From Caenorhabditis remanei (Eukaryota; Nematoda; Chromadorea; Rhabditida; Rhabditidae): a stretch of 64,000 nt of DNA. The notes beneath the pieces were generated by a model, which searched no databases, was not told the DNA's origin, and was given only the letters and a program-made list of their open reading frames with translations. Shown piece by piece: positions 1-9,313 of the stretch. The DNA lies in contig NC_071328.1 of NCBI RefSeq assembly GCF_010183535.1, positions 7,316,001-7,380,000 of the forward strand, in the 5' to 3' direction. Position 1 is the first letter of the stretch, and each line of letters opens with the position of its first letter. A program made the translations under genes and the position numbers.

Positions 1-1276
1 TGCATTTTCCGGTGGGAACGTAATTATATTTTCAGAATTCTTGAACTCATCAAAACTGATTATTGATACATCTTTCCGGTACATTCTAGCCATTGCTGAA
101 TAAAACTTGATGTCGACGTCATCCACAGAATATTGTTTTTTGAAAAATTCAGACGTTCTCTAAATAAGAATTCAATTATTCGAATGCACCAAAACGACCA
201 ACGCGAGAACAGCATTTCACCTAGATATATTATGAATTAAATATTTTCAAAAAAATTTTATTCTTCTGAGGAAAAGCCTCCGCTTATGCTTCCTATTTTG
301 AAATGCTTACCCCAGCTCCCTTCTCATTCCACAATTCCTTCAAATAGTCGAAATCTTCCACTTTCAAATACTCCCTTTCATCGGAAAATGGTCCAATAAT
401 TAGTCCATTCGACACAATCACCGTTTCTCCCGGATTGATTCCATTTGCAATTAAGAACTTTGAAGAAACTGTCGTTTTGATACAGTTATCCGTAGATTCC
501 AGAGTTTCTATCAGATTTTCCAAGTCTCCATATTCAAAACTGCAAGATTCCGATTCCGAATTGCGAGAACTTGATTTTGGGTTAGAAATAATTGCGATTC
601 TGTTTTCACTTTTTCTTGCGACTGATTTGAGAGTATTGGCAGCGAAAAACCGATTGATGGGATTTTGGAAATCGGCAATAATCCACGTGGACACATTCTG
701 AAATAGAATTAATGTTTGATGAAACGATGAGATATGAAAAAAAGCCTACACTGCTTTTCAATGAAGATAATGAACTTTTCGGGAAGTAATCAACACTCGT
801 GATCATATCGGAAAATGCTCTGAAAAATGAAGCTGCTTTCAAAAACGCATAGGGGATCTAGAGAACTCTTTTCGGGTGAGAGAACCTACTTTTCGTTGAG
901 TTTCAAAAACCTCCGGTCATTGAAAGCTATTACAATTCTGAAATTTGAACATCGGAGAATGTTAACTAATTTTTTTCAATTTTACTTTTGATTAATTCTT
1001 GCAACAATGTCCGGATTGGTTTCTTTCGCCAGCCACCATTCATCAATTTTCACATTATCATTAATCATTCCATGATAGATCATCATTTGAAGACGGATTG
1101 TTTGTTTTTGAACATTTTCTTGGAGAAGCACATCGAAGTTTTCAGGAGATGACTGTAATGATTGAGGAATTAATCACAACTGGTCACAGCAACTCTACCA
1201 CGTCCAATAGATATCCGTTGAGAAGAGCGTGAGGAACTTTTGATAAGCCAAAGTTCTCCAGGAATTGGGATCCTTT
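1..1276 (-). CDS. uggt-2: UDP-glucose:glycoprotein glucosyltransferase, 3' exon block (partial, runs off left edge)
   Basis: UGGT is the ER-lumen folding sensor that re-glucosylates misfolded N-glycoproteins for another calnexin/calreticulin cycle. Six exons chain in consistent phase on the minus strand: 1276-1199, 1152-986, 937-890, 819-750, 697-311 and 159-1. They encode part of the thioredoxin-like region: residues VPHALLNG match the family segment LPVVLFNG, NPDIVARINQK matches VVPRINSR, STWIIADFQNP matches FWIVGDFDSP, and ETVIVSNGLIIGPF matches RAVISNGRIIGPL. The glucosyltransferase domain would lie left of the window. The first exon here starts in phase 0 and the last exon of the block at 5595-8281 ends in phase 0, so the two blocks can be one gene across a 4.3-kb intron that holds hsp-70. 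About 40-50 residues of the human protein have no counterpart at the join, so a broken gene is also possible. Family is clear from alignment; the choice of uggt-2 over uggt-1 rests on remembered C. elegans neighbours. Confidence 0.75.
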
Positions 1277-1349
1277 CTGAAAATATTTCCAAGAAAATAG
1301 ATTCGACTGAATTATAGATTTTTCAAATCCGAAAAGTTAAAAAGAAATC

Positions 1350-1421
1350 TGCGTTCGGGGGGAATCGAACCCCCGTCGAATGCTTGGAAGGCATCCATGC
1401 TGACCATTACACCACGAACGC
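1350..1421 (-). tRNA. tRNA-Gly (anticodon UCC)
   Basis: A 72-nt cloverleaf: acceptor stem GCGTTCG pairs with CGAACGC, the discriminator is A, the anticodon loop is CTTCCAA with anticodon TCC, and the T loop is GGTTCGATTCC-like, giving an intact internal B box. No intron. It is the left member of an inverted pair; the mirror copy is at 1649-1720. Confidence 0.95.
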
Positions 1422-1648
1422 GATATTTCATGTAATAAAAGAGATGAAAAAGAAGAAATACAATTCGGATATGGTCAGAATCAATCGGATTTACACTGCG
1501 TTTGAAATGAGGGATTCCAATAGATAGAGACGTACAGATTCTCTATCTCCGTCAAGTGGCTTTTCTAATATCGTATCTCCGATAGCTTCTGTACATATCT
1601 GCTTCTTGAGAATTCTTCTTTTTCATCTCTTTTATTTCATGAAATATC

Positions 1649-1720
1649 GCGTTCGTGGTGTAATGGTCAGCATGGATGCCTTCCAAGCATTCGACGGGGG
1701 TTCGATTCCCCCCGAACGCA
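1649..1720 (+). tRNA. tRNA-Gly (anticodon UCC)
   Basis: Same 72-nt sequence as the copy at 1350-1421 but on the plus strand, so the two genes point away from each other across the palindrome spacer. Anticodon loop CTTCCAA reads TCC. All stems pair, so it should be functional unless silenced by context. Confidence 0.95.
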
Positions 1721-1985
1721 GATTTCTTTTTAACTTTTCAGATCTGAAAAACCTATATCAACATTAATTCATAGCCATGTCGTAAATTTCGTCGACCCTC
1801 AGATCTATATTCCCATTGAGTGTTTTTTGATTCGAAATGGTTCATAGCTCAATGTCCAGAAAGTGGCATCAGCAGGGAAAACAACGAAAATTCGGTCCAT
1901 TCTAGAATTTTCTTTTCCCTTTGCACGTCGTAAACATCTTTGATGCACTCTCTATTTTTACCAACAACAACGCCCCACCCAGCCA

Positions 1986-2135
1986 CCAGAACGTTCTGGC
2001 AAGCAGAGAAATAGGAGAAATAGCACATGCCTCCCGCAGAAACGCAGACATTTAGGGGAGCCCGATCCCCCTCGAAAAATGCTTCTAGATGTTTGTAGAA
2101 GGATCTAGAAGGCGTTGGTTGAGGCGTATAAAAGG
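1986..2135 (+). promoter_or_regulatory. hsp-70 heat-shock promoter: heat-shock elements and TATA box
   Basis: A perfect inverted nGAAn/nTTCn core lies in CCAGAACGTTCTGG at 1986-1999. A denser cluster spans 2074-2112, with alternating TTC and GAA units including TTCTAGA and TCTAGAA. A TATA box (GTATAAAAGG) sits at 2127-2136, about 90 bases before the ATG at 2223. This is the classic layout for HSF-1-driven genes. Strong heat induction is inferred. Confidence 0.85.
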
Positions 2136-2222
2136 TTGGGAATCAGACGAAGATGTAAATTTCAGAAGAACTTTGTTCTACGCTACAGCTAACGACTACT
2201 AACTACAAAAATTGCACAAACA

Positions 2223-4429
2223 ATGTCTTTTTGCAAAGCTATCGGAATCGACCTTGGAACCACGTATTCGTGTGTTGGAATATATCAAAATGGAAAGGTT
2301 AGTCTATTTTAAAAAATTCAGATTTTATGGTTGAACAGTTGAATATAAAAGTTAAAAACCAAATTTTTCTTACTTCAAAAATCTTCACTGATCAAAATGA
2401 ATTCTAAGTTTACAGGTCGAAATTCTTGCCAACTCAGAAGGTAACAAGACCACACCTTCCTACGTGGCATTCACAGATACCGAGAGACTTGTTGGTGATG
2501 CCGCCAAAGATCAAGCCGCTCGTAATCCAGAAAACACAGTCTTCGATGCAAAGCGTCTTATTGGAAGACGCTTTGACGAGGAAACTGTTCAATCGGATAT
2601 CAAGCATTGGCCATTTGCCGTCAAAGCGAAACAAGGAAAACCAGTTGTTGAAGTTGAGGTCAAAGGAGAGAAAAGAGAGTTCAACGCAGAAGAAATCTCA
2701 GCAATGGTGCTCCAGAAAATGAAGGAAACCGCGGAGACATATTTAGGACATACTGTTAAGGTAGGTGCATAAATATGGACACTGTTTCAGGAGATAATCG
2801 ATTAAAGTAGAACCAGCTTACTTACTGATTTCCAGGATGCTGTGATTACTGTACCTGCCTACTTCAATGACAGTCAGCGTCAAGCTACCAAAGATGCTGC
2901 AACCATTGCTGGTCTCAATGCTATTCGTATCATCAATGAACCAACTGCAGCTGCTCTCGCTTACGGATTGGACAAGGGAATCAATGAGGAGAAAAACGTT
3001 TTGATCTTCGATTTGGGAGGTGGTACATTCGATGTATCAATTCTATCGATCGCTGAAGGATCCATTTTCGAAGTGAGATCTACCGCCGGAGATACTCATC
3101 TCGGAGGTGAAGATTTCGACTCCAGAATGCTCCAACATTTTATGAATGAGTTCAAACGGAAAACCGGAAAAGACATTTCTCCGAATCCACGTGCTATTCG
3201 CCGCCTTCGAACAGCTTGTGAACGTGCCAAGAGAACATTGTCCAGCTCTACCGAGGCTACTGTAGAAGTGGATTCCTTGTTTGATGGAACTGACTTCTAT
3301 TCCAAAATCACACGTGCTCGATTCGAAGAACTTTGTGCTGATTTGTTCCGAAAGACATTGGAGCCCGTTGAAAAGGCATTGAGAGATGCAAAGATAGATA
3401 AGGGACACATTGATGAAGTTGTGTTGGTCGGAGGTTCCACGAGAGTTCCGAAGATTCAGAAATTGCTTAAGGATTTTTTCAATGGAAAGGTAAGGATTGC
3501 AACATTAGGCTAGGCGGATGATATATATTTCAATTTATGAATGTGACTTTCAAAAATACTTTACAGTGTTTTAGGAACTCAACTGCTCCATCAATCCAGA
3601 CGAAGCCGTCGCTTTCGGCGCAGCTGTTCAAGCTGCAATTCTCTCCGGAGTGAAGGATGAAACAATCAAAGACGTTTTACTTGTTGATGTAGCCCCATTG
3701 AGTCTTGGAATTGAGACTGCCGGAGGAGTGATGACAAATCTCATCGACCGTAACACTCGCATTCCAGCTAAAGCATCGAAGACCTTCACTACCTATGCTG
3801 ATAATCAACCGGGTGTTTCTATTCAAGTCTACGAAGGAGAGCGTGCCATGACTCGGGATAATCACCGACTGGGAACGTTTGAATTGACTGGAATACCACC
3901 AGCACCACGTGGAGTCCCACAAATCGATGTCACATTTGATATTGACGCAAACGGAATCTTGAATGTGTCGGCTGAGGATAAATCCACTGGAAAGTCTAAC
4001 CGTATCACAATCCGCAATGAGAAGGGAAGATTGTCTCAAATTGAAATCGATAGAATGGTCAATGAAGCGAAACAATTCGAGAGAGAAGATGCAGAACAAC
4101 GTGACAAAGTCTCTGCTAGAAATCAGCTCGAAGGTTATGCATTCCAAGTGAAACAAGCACTCGAGGAGCACGGAGACAAATTGTCATCTGAAGACAGAAG
4201 TCGTGCAAAGGAAGCTGTTGAGGATACACTTCGTTGGATGGAAGCAAACACGTTGGCTGAGAAGGATGAGATTGAATCCAAGGATAGAGAGTTGAAAGCT
4301 GTTTGCCAGGCTATTCTGACCAAGTTGCATCAGTCAGGTGGTCAACAGACAGGATGTGGTAATCCAGGTTCTGGTGGATTCAACCCTAGCAATTATCCTC
4401 AGGGACCTACTGTGGAGGAAGTTGATTAA
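2223..4429 (+). CDS. hsp-70: Heat-inducible cytosolic HSP70 chaperone
   Basis: ATP-driven chaperone of the cytosol and nucleus. Four exons: 2223-2297, 2416-2760, 2836-3489 and 3575-4429, joined at codon boundaries and encoding 642 residues, the usual length. Visible signatures: IDLGTTYS near residue 10, [14 protein letters not shown] near 200, [17 protein letters not shown] near 335, a GGFNPSNYP tail and the C-terminal EEVD that binds TPR co-chaperones; there is no ER signal or KDEL. The ATG follows a short leader below heat-shock elements and a TATA box. Three introns are unusual for strongly heat-induced genes but occur in nematode members. The gene lies on the opposite strand inside what looks like a uggt intron. 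The tail resembles the C12C8.1-type hsp-70 of C. elegans more than constitutive hsp-1; that is a recollection. Confidence 0.95.
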
Positions 4430-4539
4430 ACTTGCTTTTTTCTCTGAAAAATTGTACTTTTGTATATACTTTGTCTTGCTTGATTGCAGATTCGATCTAT
4501 TTTATCCCTGTAAAATTTGTCGCTTGTAATTTTTTATTC

Positions 4540-4545
4540 AATAAA
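4540..4545 (+). terminator. hsp-70 polyadenylation signal
   Basis: A canonical AATAAA about 110 bases after the hsp-70 stop codon. A transposon begins only 11 bases downstream, so the cleavage site may now lie in or next to the inserted element. Confidence 0.6.
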
Positions 4546-4555
4546 TGAAAATAGT

Positions 4556-4764
4556 CAGACTTGTCAAAAATCGGGCCGGCCCGGATTCAAAAATGGGTAC
4601 CCATTTTTACCAATTTTTTTTTTGAAATTTTTCGAAAAAAAGAGTAAAAATGCTTAAATTATCATACATATTCACATTTTGATTCAATTTTAAATGTTTA
4701 CTCCGAGCCGGGCCGAGATTTTTCCTGATTTTGGCCCGGCCCGGCCCGGCCCGTGACAAGTCTG
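4556..4764. mobile_element. GC-rich non-autonomous hAT-like element (MITE), copy 1
   Basis: Ends are CAGACTTGTCA and its exact inverse, each followed inward by GGCCCGG-type GC blocks; the middle is AT-rich. An 8-bp target duplication AAAATAGT flanks it at 4548-4555 and 4765-4772. CAG termini and 8-bp duplications are hAT hallmarks. It codes for nothing plausible. Related copies: 8490-8874, 51026-51407 and a fragment at 18751. Confidence 0.85.
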
Positions 4765-4772
4765 AAAATAGT

Positions 4773-5138
4773 TAATTTTTTGTCAAAACTTCAAAGCTTC
4801 TACGAGCACACCTCGTTTCTTATGATTGGTGCCAAAAAAGACCTTAAAACCATTTCCGAAATTCAACTGAAAACTATTCAACTCCACTGGAATAATTCTG
4901 ATAAGAACACGATAACAAAATAATGATAATGATAACAATTTCTTCTGAGACGATATACAAATTTTCTTTCATACCCTTCTGTCAACGAAAGTAACGTGGC
5001 CACCTTGCATTTAGAAGTGGAAAAATTGAATTTTTAACAACTCACAAAACTGGTAGCTCGTTAGTGTGTTATTTTTTTGTTCAGTGGAGGGGGGCAAACA
5101 CTAAGAAATACGTGCAATAACTTCCGATCTATTACATT
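4773..5138. other. Gene-free stretch between the hsp-70 3' end and the cbl-1-like remnant
   Basis: AT-rich sequence without a convincing exon on either strand. I looked on the minus strand for the UGGT residues missing between the two uggt exon blocks and found none. Confidence 0.5.
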
Positions 5139-5521
5139 TCACTCTATGACGCTGCGCTCCTCTCTCGAAGTCTCAAAACTTTGGGCCTACGAATAGATCT
5201 AATTTCCGAGAACGTCAATCTATTGCTGAACATTTTCTTGGTGGAACTGAGACACTGATTGAACACCCATTGCCAGTATCTCATAGAAAGCAGATGATTG
5301 GGACGGTGAAAGAAGGACCGATTGTGGCACCAGGGTTGTTGAGATTCAGGTCATATAAGGGTAAAAAAGATGATTAACAGGCAGCTATGTATCAAAATAC
5401 AGTGGAACCATTAACAGAGAAATCACTGAATCAACTAAAGATACTGTCTGTTTTCAGCACGGGGACCGAGAACGTCGCTGACTTGATTGCCGTTTTGAAA
5501 CAAGCACTGAATCAACTATAA
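5139..5521 (+). pseudogene. cbl-1: Remnant of a cystathionine gamma/beta-lyase-like PLP enzyme gene (C-terminal part)
   Basis: Three pieces align in order with the C-terminus of the Cys/Met-metabolism PLP family. At 5139-5230 residues ALLSRSLKTLGLR match the family RGLKTL region. At about 5229-5349 LGGTETLIEHP matches LGGFESLAELP. After a GT-AG intron (5350-5457), 5458-5521 gives ENVADLIAVLKQAL and a stop, matching DLIEDLKQAL. Between the first two pieces about 50 residues are missing and the frame shifts, and no N-terminal half or PLP-lysine segment is visible upstream. It therefore cannot make an active enzyme. C. elegans has cbl-1 next to hsp-70 as I remember it, which supports the identity. 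A short transcript from the intact last exons is possible but unproven. Confidence 0.65.
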
Positions 5522-5594
5522 TTATATTTTCGAAAAATCCCTAGTTTTTAGAGTCAAGTTTTTTGTTGATTTTAATTGTTTTTAAAAAAACTAC

Positions 5595-8281
5595 CTTCAA
5601 TGTCTTAATGAGAGTATCCTTTGAGCTCCAAATTTTGCTTTTCCTCGGAGAAATCGGTTTTGAATCCACAGCTTCTTCAATAGTCATTCCATGAGCTCTC
5701 TCATTAAAAAATGGGACTACTCCAATTCTGAAACATAGTTGAATGGGGCACCCCTGCTTCTGATCTAGATTTTGCAGCTTATACCTGATATAAACTTTTG
5801 ACTTCAAATATTGTTCCACTAGATCCATAAGCTTGTCATCAGAATTAAATGGATCCAAAAAGAAAATCAAATTGAAAATGTTTCTGGAAATCGGACGAAT
5901 TTGATCAGGTGGGAATGGTTGAAGAAGAAGATGAATTGATCTGTATGGACCTCCTTTGGATTCAACGTTGTTTAGAAACTGAATAATTTTTATTTCACGT
6001 TTGCAATCCGATATCGAACTTACAATTGGTTCAGCAGTTCTGTAGTCAAATGCTTTCGTAGATAAGTCGACTGGAGTAAAATCGAGTAGAGTGAGCAATT
6101 TGGAATGGTCAACCTGAGAGAAAATAGTGAAAATTATTCAAAAAATAATTTTACCTGATTTCCTTCTTCGTCTTTCAGTTTGAATCCAATATCTACCAGA
6201 TCTTCAACTACTTTTTTCTCATGCTTCATTACCTCAGCGAGTGAAAACAAATCAATTCGTTCATCTCTTGCTGTGATAATCCGTCCATTTATTGTCAGTA
6301 CATTCAAACCGTTTCCGATACCAGACGATTGGAGCAATTCTTGTGATTTCTTGATAGATTTCAGAAGAGTTTCGTTCAGAGTTCGATGCGAGATTGTTCT
6401 AGAACCATAAAAAACTAGCAATAAATCATTATTAAATTTCAGGAAAATTCGATCGAACGAAAAACAATTGAAAAACTTTTCTGAAAATATTCACAATCTA
6501 TCCTACTGAAAACAAAATCAATTCATTCCCTTCGTGTTTTTAGATTTTAAAAAAGATGATTGAGTTCATTTCCGAAAAGTTAAAAAGAAATCTGCGTTCG
6601 GGGGGAATCGAACCCCCGTCGAATGCTTGGAAGGCATCCATGCTGACCATTACACCACGAACGCGATATTTCATGAAATAAAAGAGATGAAAAAGAAGAA
6701 ATACAATTCGGATATGGTCAGAATCAATCGGATTTACACTGCGTTTGAAATGAGGGATTCCAATAGATAGAGACGTACAGATTCTCTATCCCTGTCAAGT
6801 GGCTTTTCTAATATCGTATCTCCGATGGCTTCTGTACATATCTGCTTCATGAGAATTCTTCTTTTTCATCTCTTTTATTTCATGAAATATCGCGTTCGTG
6901 GTGTAATGGTCAGCATGGATGCCTTCCAAGCATTCGACGGGGGTTCGATTCCCCCCGAACGCAGATTTCTTTTAACATTTCGGAACTGAACTCAATCATC
7001 TTTTGCATATCTAAAAACACGAAAAGATTGAATTGACTTTGTTTTCAGTAGGATAGATTGTGAATATTTTCACAAAAGTAATCTTTCGTATGCATAAGTC
7101 TTTAAGGTTTTAGAGCTGTATTGCCCTATTCACATAATATTTACCTCGCGTGACTTGGAAAGTCCTGCAGTAACTTCTCGATTCCTTCCAAATCCGATCC
7201 ATTTTCTAGTATTTTTTCGCATGTTTTATATCCCAAATCTGTCAATTGCCACTTTTTTAATGGCACAATCTCTCCCACTTTCTCCAAATTATCGATCAAG
7301 GAATCCAGTTCTTTTTGTTGGTTTGGATGTTTTTGTTTGAGAATTTTGAAGTTTAATCCATGCAAATTTTCCGGTAGATCTTCAACTTTCGATGTGTCCA
7401 CTGCCTTATATTCTGTATTTTTGATAGCTAATTCCACTCCATACCCAGAAAGAGAAACGGGAGATCTGCTAGAAACTTCTGTGGCAGAAAAATCAGAGAA
7501 TCGAACGGCAAAACGAAGACTTTCTTCAGTTTCTACTAGTTTTTTGGCTCCAGTAATCAGATTGTTCAGTTCTCGAGATCCAAGTTTTCCATATATAAAT
7601 ATTGTGCGATTGGCCGTCGAGTTTATGGGATAAATGTGGTCGAATTGAAACACTCTGAAATGGTAAGTTTGAGTTTAAAAAAAAACCCTGATGAAAACAA
7701 ACCCTTCACTACTTCTATTCCCATCATAATTATTCATATTCAATTGACTCAAATGGCATCCTTTTTGACTTCCAAACACGAAAAATGCCGTCAGTGAACA
7801 TTTTTCCGGTTTAAATTTAAGAGAAAGTTGTCTGTGTATTTCAACTCTTGGTGAAAATATTCTTGTACTGACGGAAAATCGGAGAAGGTTCATTTCTGAA
7901 GAGCTTAGAAGACGAGAAGCAATGGAGATTCCGAGATTGTACTGTTCGAGATCAGACTCTGAAAATAGAACGGAATTGAATTTTAAAATAACCATTTTAG
8001 ATTTCTTTTTGTCTGACTTACTTGTACTGATTTCCTTGTCATCGAGATATATTGAATCCATGAATTTCCAGAACAGAGAGTCATTCTGTTCTGAAAGGTA
8101 TTCGCTAAAAAATATTTATTGTGCGTCTTCATTATGTTTTTTTTTCAAGCTATTACCTGATTTCGACCAGGATTGATGTTTTTTTCCATTTGGAATGTAT
8201 TCTCGTTTTCACCAACTTTTCCGAACTGCCGAATGTTGGAAAAATCAGGATACATAATAAGATAATACTATGTAAACGCAT
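5595..8281 (-). CDS. uggt-2: UDP-glucose:glycoprotein glucosyltransferase, 5' exon block with signal peptide
   Basis: Eight exons chain in phase: 8281-8157, 8104-8022, 7958-7703, 7654-7145, 6398-6155, 6113-6024, 5978-5785 and 5727-5595. The start MRLHSIILLCILIFPTFG is a signal peptide; an in-frame ATG at 8335 would add 18 residues. Alignment to UGGT is continuous: ILVEISEYLSEQ matches LLLEASEFLAED, VSLSGYGVELAIKNTEYKA is nearly invariant in the family, DFPSHAR matches NFPTKAR, and the HLLLQPFPPDQIRPISRNIF segment matches LLRPTFPGVIRQIRKNL. These are the N-terminal thioredoxin-like folding-sensor domains. The 746-bp intron between 7145 and 6398 holds a tRNA palindrome. The last exon ends in phase 0 and could splice to the block at 1-1276 across hsp-70. 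If it does not, this is a truncated gene without the catalytic domain. Confidence 0.8.
6593..6664 (-). tRNA. tRNA-Gly (anticodon UCC)
   Basis: Identical 72-nt sequence to the tRNA at 1350-1421, on the same strand. Anticodon TCC in loop CTTCCAA. It lies in a uggt intron, in the sense orientation of the host gene. Confidence 0.95.
6892..6963 (+). tRNA. tRNA-Gly (anticodon UCC)
   Basis: Mirror partner of 6593-6664, identical in sequence and on the plus strand, antisense to the uggt intron that contains it. Confidence 0.95.
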
Positions 8282-8465
8282 TCTGAAATTTGTTGTTACA
8301 ATATTAAATAAGAGAAATAAAGTTATTTTAAACAAATTGTCTTTACAGCGAACAGCTCCATCGCCACGTTTTTTTCTGTTGGACTACGGTACATCAATTT
8401 TCTGCATTGTGGTGTCGCGTACAATGCGTTAGAGTTGACGCGCAAGCCCAGGGTCCGCTAGCAGA

Positions 8466-9305
8466 GAGACCGTACAAATCGGGAAGAATCATAGTTGTCA
8501 AGGCCCGGCCCGGGCCGGGCCGGGCCGGGCCTTGTTGGCAAAATCAGGGCCCGGCCCGAAGGCCCGGGCAAATTGGCGCGAAAGTCAAATTTTCAAATTT
8601 TTTCAAATTTTTCAAATTTTTTTGAATTTTTTCGCGAAAAAGTCACATTTTCGACTATCAGTCAGAATTAGAAGAAATTCTGAAAAATAGTCAAAAATGG
8701 TCACATTTCCGATGAAAAATTGAAAAAAATTCGAAAAAAAATTGGAAAAAAAGGGTCGTTTTTTGAAGCCGGGCCTTCGGGCCGGGCCGAGCCTTGAAAA
8801 TTTTCTACCGGCCCGGCCCGGCCCGGCCCGGGCCTTCGGGCCTTGCCGGGCCGGCCCGGGCCTTGACAACTATGGGAAGAATGCTCAATTGGGAAGAAAC
8901 GGATCGGGAAGAAACAAATCGGGAAGAAGCAAATCGGGAAGTGACGAATCGGGAAGAACGCTTTTTCGCAAGTTTCAGTGTCGGAAATGAAAGAAAAGTT
9001 AATAGTTTTCTGTTTAGTGTAGTTATTTTGCTTATTAATGGTGTGTTTTCATGTTTTTGTGTTGATTTTACGGAAATTCGTTTTGCGAAAATTTTTCGAA
9101 ACTACGGTATATCGAGCGAAATTCAAAATTGTCATCAAAACAGGTAAAGACACTATTAAAAGTGGCAATAATTACACAATACACCTTCAAATGACAGTTT
9201 CTTTCATTTCCGACACTGAAACTTGCGAAAAAGCGTTCTTCCCGATTCGTTTCTTCCCGATCCGTTTCTTCCCGATTGAGCATTCTTCCCGATTTGTACG
9301 GTCTC
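8466..9305. mobile_element. Long terminal-inverted-repeat element with internal AATCGGGAAG repeats, itself interrupted
   Basis: The left end GAGACCGTACAAATCGGG is matched by its inverse at 9305. The ends are flanked by an 8-bp duplication CTAGCAGA at 8458-8465 and 9306-9313. Each inverted arm carries several copies of a unit like AATCGGGAAGAAAC and ends with CAGTGTCGGAAATGAAAG. The left arm is split by the GC-rich element at 8490-8874. The AT-rich middle (about 9000-9187) shows no transposase. Confidence 0.8.
8490..8874. mobile_element. GC-rich hAT-like MITE, copy 2 (nested)
   Basis: Ends CATAGTTGTCAAGGCCCGG and the inverse. A perfect 8-bp duplication GGAAGAAT lies at 8482-8489 and 8875-8882. 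It inserted into one of the GGGAAGAAT repeat units in the left arm of the element at 8466-9305, so it is the younger insertion. The GC-rich ends create long open frames rich in Gly, Pro, Ala and Arg on both strands that are not genes. Confidence 0.88.
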
Positions 9306-9313
9306 CTAGCAGA

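Larger units (their letters stand above)
1319..1751. repeat. Palindrome carrying two head-to-head tRNA-Gly genes, copy 1
   Basis: The left arm (about 1319-1455) is the reverse complement of the right arm (about 1612-1751), with a spacer near 155 bp. Each arm holds a complete tRNA-Gly(UCC) gene plus flanking sequence. The whole unit recurs almost unchanged at 6475-7079; by eye the stretch between the tRNAs differs at about five positions. Here it lies just upstream of a uggt exon that starts at 1276. Confidence 0.85.
6475..7079. repeat. Palindrome carrying two head-to-head tRNA-Gly genes, copy 2
   Basis: Arms are about 6475-6700 and 6860-7079, longer than in copy 1 because the mirror symmetry continues outward through TGAAAATATTCACAATC. 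The unit lies wholly inside a uggt intron. The central spacer and tRNA arms are almost identical to 1319-1751, pointing to recent duplication or ongoing gene conversion. Confidence 0.85.

Noticed and set aside
435..701. Plus-strand frame of 88 codons
   Set aside because: It is antisense to a uggt exon that aligns with the family and has proper splice sites.
2434..4529. Several frames of 60-164 codons antisense to or out of frame with hsp-70
   Set aside because: All overlap hsp-70 exons whose protein is unmistakable; they are codon-bias shadows.
8407..8990. Overlapping open frames on both strands rich in Gly, Pro, Ala and Arg
   Set aside because: They are produced by the GGCCCGG arrays of a MITE with clear inverted ends and target duplication; both strands stay open because of base composition. 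The same applies to frames at 51017-51487.
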